Source: Pleurotus djamor (Eukaryota > Basidiomycota > Agaricomycetes > Agaricales > Pleurotaceae). From it: a stretch of 64,000 nucleotides of DNA. A program made the translations under genes and the position numbers. Location: assembly GCA_029747585.1 (NCBI GenBank), contig JAPEVF010000137.1, positions 30,103 through 94,102 on the forward strand, in the 5' to 3' direction. Every line of letters starts with the position of its first letter. Within the stretch, counting starts at the first letter, position 1. Positions 57,948 through 64,000 of this stretch are shown here, in pieces. Under the pieces are notes generated by a model. It made no database searches. It had not been told where the DNA came from and worked only from the letters and a program-made list of their open reading frames with translations.

Positions 57948-60155
57948 ATGGTTAATGTGAACGCGCCGGTATTCGTTCCCAAAGCTTCATTTGATGCATC
58001 AAGTCCTCCAGCATCTAAGCTTACTGGCGTGTGAGAACCAGCATATGTCAGGGTAATCAATGCTGACCGTGGTTCAATCCATAGGCCCACCCCCACTCCT
58101 CCACCTGTCGCGTATGCGGAGAATGGGCACAATGGAGTGGATGCTCTCGCGGAACAGGTTCAAGATCTCAGCATATACGATGACGCCTACACGCAAGGAT
58201 ATGACCATGGTTATTACAACCCCGCACCAGTAATGCCCAGCTATGTTATACAACCGGTGAGGATGACATAATTTCATCCTGACATCGAACTTACTGACAT
58301 CTCAATTCACTCATAGCTAGATTACCATCTCTATACCCATCCCATTCCTCCAAATTTCGTCCCCTCATCTACTGACATCCATTTTGTACCTGCTTCAACA
58401 ACTCTTCGCGAGACTCTTCAAGCGCGTTCTGAAGCGACCCGTGCAACAGGTCCTCCAGGTCTCCAGTTACCGGAAGAATTACAAGGCTACCACACCCTCG
58501 TACCTCTAGAGAGCATTACCCCTTCAAACGACCGAAGGAAGTTTGGAAATTGGTTCTCGTCTCTGTATAAAGCTGTCAACGTTACGGACGGAGGGACATA
58601 TGCCTTACGTCGCATCGAAAGTGTGGATCTTGCGTATAGATCTTCACGACACGATGGAAACCTAATTTCGACTATGCAGATTATCGTATGACACAGCAAG
58701 CCGCCTTTGCCCCCATCGAGGCCTGGTCAAGACTCAGACACCCCAATGTCGTGTCGGTTCGTGAAGCATTCACTACGCGCGCCTTCAACGACAACTGTAT
58801 GGCCTCTCTATCTTGCTCGTCGTTCCAGCTAATTGCAAATAATAGCGCTGGTTATTGCGTACTCGTATCATGCGAATGCTCGTACTCTGTTCGACGTCCA
58901 CCTGGCATCCAAAGGATCTCAGCATTCACACACCCCGCATCAACAATGGTTTTCACCGGGACGACATTCTCACCGCAACCACGCGAACCAGAACAACCAC
59001 AACCGAATTCCTGAACGCACGCTATGGAGCTATGTCTTACAACTTGCGTCCGCTCTCAAGAAAGTCCATGAAGCAGGTCTAGCGGTGCGCACGCTCGAAC
59101 CCCAGAAAATACTCCTTACTGGGAGAAATCGGTTCGTCAATTAAACTACTCCTCGGACCTCTTATCAACTCGCCACGCTTAGTATTCGGATCAACTCTTG
59201 TGGGCTGACGGACGTTTTGGTCTACGAGATGAACCAAGATATCACCGTCCCTCAACAGGAGGACTTCATCAAGTTCGGGGGACTACTACTCATGTTAGGC
59301 TGCTCAAACATAGCTGCGCCTTTGAACATGCCGAATAGCTTGGAGATCATCGAAAGAGCATATGGTGCTGATCTGAAGAATCTCATCGTCTTCCTTCTTG
59401 GCAAACCTGGTCAACATAAGGTGATTTGACGCGTCCTTTCCGAGACGCTTGTTCGGTCATTGAACTTATGAGACAGCTCCGGCAACTTTTCGAGCTCATC
59501 GGAAGTCGTATCATCACAGAGATGGATGATTCGCAGGAGTGAGTTCTTTGCGACTTAAGTCTCTCTTTTATCTCTTATACGCCCTTTGATAGCGCTGTTG
59601 ATCGCCTCGAGGGCGAGCTCATGAGTGAACTGGAAAACGCTCGTCTCGTTCGTTTACTTGCCAAATTCGGATTCATCAATGAACGTCCTGAGTAAGCTGC
59701 TTGTCCAGCCTTCACCGTCATCTCTGTCTCACCATGTCCTACTAGGTTCGCCCGTGATCCCCGCTGGTCAGAAACGGGTGATCGCTACATTCTCAAACTG
59801 TTCCGCGACTATCTTTTCCACCAGGTTGACGAATTCGGGAACCCCGTCGTCAGTTTATCTCATGTCCTCACTTGTCTGAATAAGGTAGGTCTCTCTCCCT
59901 TGTCGATTTGCGCCTTCTTGATAGTGACTGCTTTCAGCTTGATGCTGGCGTGGAGGAGAAAATCATGCTCGTGGCACGGGATGAGCAGAGCTGTCTGGTC
60001 GTGTCGTACAAGGAGATCAAATCCTGTATGGAGGCGGCATTCAAGTAGGCCTCTTCTTCAATTCGCTTATGATCACGCTCACTCAATAATGTTTTAGCGA
60101 CCTGGCAAGCTCTAACATAGGAAACGTAAAGGAAGGATATCGTAACGGGGGATAG
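57948..60155 (+). CDS. PAN3: PAN3, regulatory subunit of the PAN2-PAN3 deadenylase
   Basis: PAN3 brings the PAN2 nuclease to mRNA tails. The first residues, [14 protein letters not shown], are a PAM2-type motif that binds poly(A)-binding protein. After a Pro/Gln-rich linker comes the pseudokinase: [80 protein letters not shown] and [20 protein letters not shown], which lack normal catalytic residues as in other PAN3s. The C-terminal coiled coil and knob domain follow ([60 protein letters not shown] and [10 protein letters not shown]). I found no N-terminal CCCH zinc finger, so either it is in an unseen upstream exon or this PAN3 lacks it. Confidence 0.92.
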
Positions 60156-61609
60156 CGCCCTTTCGTCAAAGCATCATCATGCATTTCTCTCACTTTCCTT
60201 TACATAAAAGGTTGAATTAGNAAAAAAGACGCAGAAAACTAGGAGAAAAATATGATTGGACGTGATCTTAACCTTCGATGATACTCTCTGCATCTACGAG
60301 TCGTTTCCCAGAACCAGTGCGTGGTCGCTTTTCAGCTATGGTACACTGCGATACAGGACACAAGCGCGAGATGTCAAGCGAGCAGCAATGGACAGGCGAC
60401 TCAGAATTACCAACATTTTAGCAGGGCAACAACGTGCCAGTAGGTGGTTCTACTTTCAATGATTTGGATTCATGAACTGGAATGATTAAGGGAATAGAAT
60501 TGACCCGCCCGAACTCTGCACATTGCTACATAAAGCATATCATACAAAGAGTGACCCCCGGACCCCTCTAGACGATGCACCCGCGGAAGAAAAAAAATAG
60601 TTGGTTCCATGCTCCAGTTCAGAACTCCGAAGGAAGGCTCTACGCATGGGCAATCGCCGTAGAGCTCTCCCCATCCTGAACCTCACACCGAATGCTCCCG
60701 AGACGTCTCTTCGGGGCCCACACAACCCTCAAGCTCGAGTCACTCCCTCTAGGTCATCTTTGAAGGTCGCATGTCACTTATCGGTCTCACTCGACTCGCC
60801 ACCGCCTCGTGCAACAAGCCACGATCAGGGAAGATGGGCGATGCGCTACTCCGCTAAATGACAGCGCCAGGATGACCTAGAAGTACGCACATGCGTCGAG
60901 TGAACTCGAACTTGAAAGAGGTGGTACCGCCGTCGAATCCGAAACAGGAGTGATTTGTACCTGCGTACTTCTCTTGGTTGATTCATCTGGGGCGCAAGAA
61001 GAGTTAGAACTGGACCGTCAGGTGGAAGAGAAGAGGTAACTTACCTTGGATGTCTTTGGTGTGTGTTTGCTGATGAAAAGTGGGTGGTCGACAACCCCGC
61101 TTTATAGGAATTTCTGCCTGTGGCTATGATGGATTCAAGTTGCCACTGTGGGGTTGTTGATCAACGAAAAAAGCCGACACAGCCACCTCCATTCTGCCTC
61201 GCCGCGCGATCGCCTCTCCACCTTGGGCATTCGGAGCCCTTGTCACCTCTATTCCTTTGGTGCAGGGGAGTATTCACCATGGGATGATGCAGACCCTTCG
61301 CTGACCGTGTCGAGTCAATCCACTGCTGTCAGTCTGGCTTTGTCGTTCAATGTTCAACATTCAAACGTCCACCCTTCGCAATCACGGACCACTTCGTCCA
61401 CAAGGACACAGACTACTCTCTTGTGCCATGGACAAACTTACAGACGAATTATCTTTCATTGTCAACGTCGGATACGGATACATACAGCGCATTTATTGTG
61501 TACTAGCTACAGGAGGTATAGAAGAGACAACAAATCGACAAATCAAATACAGACAGGACAAATCCAATATGTACAACCAAAGATTTGAAAAAAGAGAGAC
61601 CCCAAAACC
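60156..61609. other. 1.45 kb without a firm gene; possible small transcript
   Basis: A possible small minus-strand transcript lies here: TATAAAG at 61100-61106, a 58-base intron with GTAAGT and CCCCAG (61044-60987), and an ATG directly after it at 60986 opening a 46-residue basic frame to 60846. Another frame of the same exon also has protein-like composition (CFGFDGGTTSFKFEF), so the coding frame is unclear. Nothing else seen. Confidence 0.3.
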
Positions 61610-63099
61610 CTACGGCTGAGACTTGGTGCGCTTCGCCGCCGGCATCATCACCATCGGTGAAGAGGGTGGGTCGTATGCAATGCCCCGCGAAGGACCAGCT
61701 ACGCGGCTAAGGGTTGGCAATGAACGTTGGAANAATTAGCTTNGGTGTGTTTGAGAGTGCTCCGAAAGACTAACCGCAANTCNGGAAACTTCTGNCAAAT
61801 NACNCTGACAATAGTCGACATCACCTTGTTCATGACGTTGTAGCATGCAGGCCCATCGANNTCGTAATATAAAGCGACGGCAGCTCTGAACGCGGCAGCC
61901 TTCTGGAAGGGCTGAAGCCCACGAGGCATAACGCTAGCCAGATCTCCCTCCTCTACGANATAATTGATNACCTCATCGCAGGTGGCAAGTGCGACGATTT
62001 GCTGTGTTTTATGGCAAGAAGAAGTATCAGTGCTATCCGTCTATACCTGCCATCAAAGATACTCACATCAAAAACCAATCGCGCACCACTGATGGCTTCA
62101 CTGAGGTCGGAGCTCAGTTGGTGCAGAGTATATGCGCAAGACAGCTGGAGCCCCAGCGCTCCAGTCAACTGGTGCTTCCATATACAAGACAGCCAGCTGT
62201 TGACGCTGTCGGAAGTGGTGGTGGTTTGGGACGACATGATATCTCGGAGAGGGTGTAGCAATGGCGGCCAGTAGACTGCAGAGTTCAGAGCGTACAACTG
62301 AGTGGTGAGTGTGACCCGGTAGACCTGAGGGATGTGCGAGCCGTCTCTGCGAGTGAGTCGTTCGGTGAAGAGGGCAAATTGGGTCGCAGTCGTGGTAGGA
62401 GTCGTGGCGGCTTCCGAGGCTGCTTTCGACTTGACATCGGCGACGGCGGCGGTGATCAGCGAATGTGTGCTACGCGAATTTGCGAAGTGGGTGATGAAGG
62501 GGGCTGGGCCCGCGCCTTCGAACGACAGCCGGAAAAAAGCACCAGAATACAGAAAGTTGGCAATCTCCAGAGGCGGCGGCATAGCACTGGGATTCGTCCA
62601 CCACCGCGTGATGGCCGCGGGATCGCTGACGCACATCGGAGGAGTGCCATGGCTCAATCTATACAGGTGTGCCTGGGTCGCCCGACTCGTTATCAAATCC
62701 AAGGCATCCTGGAATGTTGCAATTATGTGCATATATCACGGTAAGCTGCTCGCTGAGCAATAGACATAAGTGATAGTGACGAACCTCTGCAAGGAGTAGC
62801 TTGATTGGCGTCTGTGGACCGTCAAAGCGACTCAGCGTAGGGCGTCGAGTCGCAGCGCAGAGAGCAAATTTGATGAGATACTCTCCAACCACGCTAGGAA
62901 CCTCGTTATTGCGAGGGGAGCCAGGCGTCCCGTTTAGCGTCCAGAGCGCAAAGGCGTTCTCGGCAGAGGAGGTGAGGCGGGGATAGCAAAGGAGAGGATC
63001 TGGGTGGAAGGTCGGGGATGTGACAAGGGCGTGAAGCTCGGGAGAGGGTGCGTGGTGCGGGGGAATAGCAGCGGGGAGGGTGGCGGGAGCGGTTTCCAT
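61610..63099 (-). CDS. protein of unknown function
   Basis: A multi-exon gene from the ATG at 63099: METAPATLPAAIPPHHAPSP, then CYPRLTSSAENAFALWTLNG, VVGEYLIKFALCAATRRPTL and, in the next exons, TFQDALDLITSRATQAHLYR, EIANFLYSGAFFRLSFEGAG, LNSAVYWPPLLHPLRDIMSS, SWLSCIWKHQLTGALGLQLS and GLQPFQKAAAFRAAVALYY. It ends SLPTLSRVAGPSRGIAYDPP and a basic tail AAKRTKSQP that could be a nuclear signal. The frames are long and protein-like; some Ns (61733-61970) blur the 3' third. I do not recognise a family. It is divergent from the gene at 63438, 338 bases away. Confidence 0.55.
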
Positions 63100-63437
63100 T
63101 GTGATTGACTCTGGGGAGAACGACTCGGAGATGGAAGGAGGCGGGTTGGAAGGAATGTGGGGGATCACAAGAAAGAGTCAATGACCTGTTCGTCCGCGCC
63201 CTCCAGCTTTATATATTCCAGGAAAATAGACCGGCGGGAGATGCCGGGCGGAAAGTCTACCATCCTCGTCCAAGTTGCGTCCAAGTTGGGATGGAAAAGT
63301 GACAGGTCGGGGTCAAGGGTCTCGTCTGCTTGTTTGTCCGTGTTGTGCCCGAGGCCTACTTCCCAGTTCCTGTTCTTTCGCGTTGGCACTCTTCCTCCCC
63401 GACGTCGACCTCCTCCCGCGACTTTGCAGAATCATCA
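63100..63437. promoter_or_regulatory. divergent promoter region
   Basis: 338 bases between the two divergent start codons. A tttatat element near 63209 could serve the minus-strand gene, and a C/T-rich stretch precedes the plus-strand ATG. No coding feature was accepted. Confidence 0.4.
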
Positions 63438-64000
63438 TGGCGTTCTCTGTCAAGTGCGGTGCTGACCAAATTGCGCAAGGCATGATCTCGCGTCTCCAGT
63501 CTGCCGCCATCACATTCGCCCCGCTCACCGCCCAAGCCACATCGCGCATCCCAGACGAGCGTCGCAAGTTCTGTTTCGACGCGAACGGACATGTCGTCGG
63601 GGTAAAGGCCGACTGGCATCACGAAGCGACCAACCTGTTTCACGCAACTATAAGGGACAGCTACTGCAGGCTGAAACCCAAGGCGCCATTGCACTTGCCA
63701 ACATCGGCAACTTTTCAGGTGAGAACAACGGCTATATGCGCGTTTATTCACGGTATTGACACTGAAAATCGTTTAAATAGGCGATTCAAGCGGTTTTGGA
63801 TACCGTCGAGGTTCGGGCAGAACTGGGCCTGAGGCTCGCAGGGAGCATGGCGATTTTTGTCAGCAAACATGACCCAAACGATATCCTATACATCAAAACC
63901 ATCCGCTCCACGGCGTTCTTAGCCCTACTCAACGCGCTGATGGAGAAGGCCAACGAGTTCGCCAGAGGATGGTTAAGGAGTATCATTGACCCTCTGGTTA
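63438..64000 (+). CDS. protein of unknown function, cut by the window end
   Basis: Starts MAFSVKCGADQIAQGMISRL at 63438 and continues TAQATSRIPDERRKFCFDAN, VVGVKADWHHEATNLFHATI to TFQ, where an intron (63719-63780) follows. Exon 2 begins AIQAVLDTVEVRAELGLRLA, with GSMAIFVSKHDPNDILYIKT, and runs open to base 64000 (NALMEKANEFARGWLRSI and beyond). The exon is clean and soluble-protein-like. No family recognised. The divergent neighbour is also unknown; whether the two work together cannot be told. Confidence 0.55.

Overview
The window reads as nuclear DNA of a mushroom-forming basidiomycete (Agaricomycetes). Genes are cut by many GT-AG introns of about 50-70 bases. They are tightly packed on both strands, and the set is typical of such fungi: a gpd gene with a start-codon-only first exon, an M36 fungalysin, a short tyrosinase, divergent F-box proteins, a 7-TM family pair, an NRPS-like reductase and TKL-type kinases. 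Isolated N bases, dense at 35,880-39,730, show draft assembly quality there. The species was not identified.

Layout. 1-10 kb: a broken lipase, a YtcJ-like amidohydrolase with a decayed copy of its 3' end, two tiny related Cys/His proteins, an F-box gene and the TFIIE beta subunit gene. 10-21.5 kb: an unresolved coding-like stretch, gpd (with a 5-nt microexon), a SAP-domain membrane protein, then a secreted fungalysin protease tail-to-tail with a secreted tyrosinase. 22-36 kb: DNA polymerase delta subunit 3, a secreted ADP-ribosyltransferase-like protein, an F-box protein, a PEX11-family peroxisome protein, a three-repeat SMP/LEA-like protein, a truncated tyrosinase relic and an NCS1 nucleobase permease. 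36-42 kb: TCF25/Rqc1, a short-chain dehydrogenase, and a head-to-head pair for the mitochondrial ATP synthase (inhibitor IF1 and subunit h). 43-52 kb: two convergent 7-TM paralogues and a one-module adenylation-thiolation-reductase enzyme. 52-64 kb: a UBE2S-type E2, a Cdc24-like Rho-GEF fused to a TKL kinase, PAN3, and two divergent unknown genes, the last one cut by the window end.

Most genes are housekeeping and not one pathway. The clearest functional link is the IF1/ATP14 divergent pair. The most unusual items are the Cdc24-type GEF joined to a kinase with an altered DH motif, the two-member microprotein family with shared promoter spacing and a 3'UTR intron, and the gpd and UBE2S genes whose first coding exon is only the ATG. 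Four loci show decay or duplication: the lipase, the amidohydrolase tail, the tyrosinase copy and the 7-TM pair. All exon joins were made by eye from splice consensus and family conservation, so internal boundaries are less certain than gene identities.
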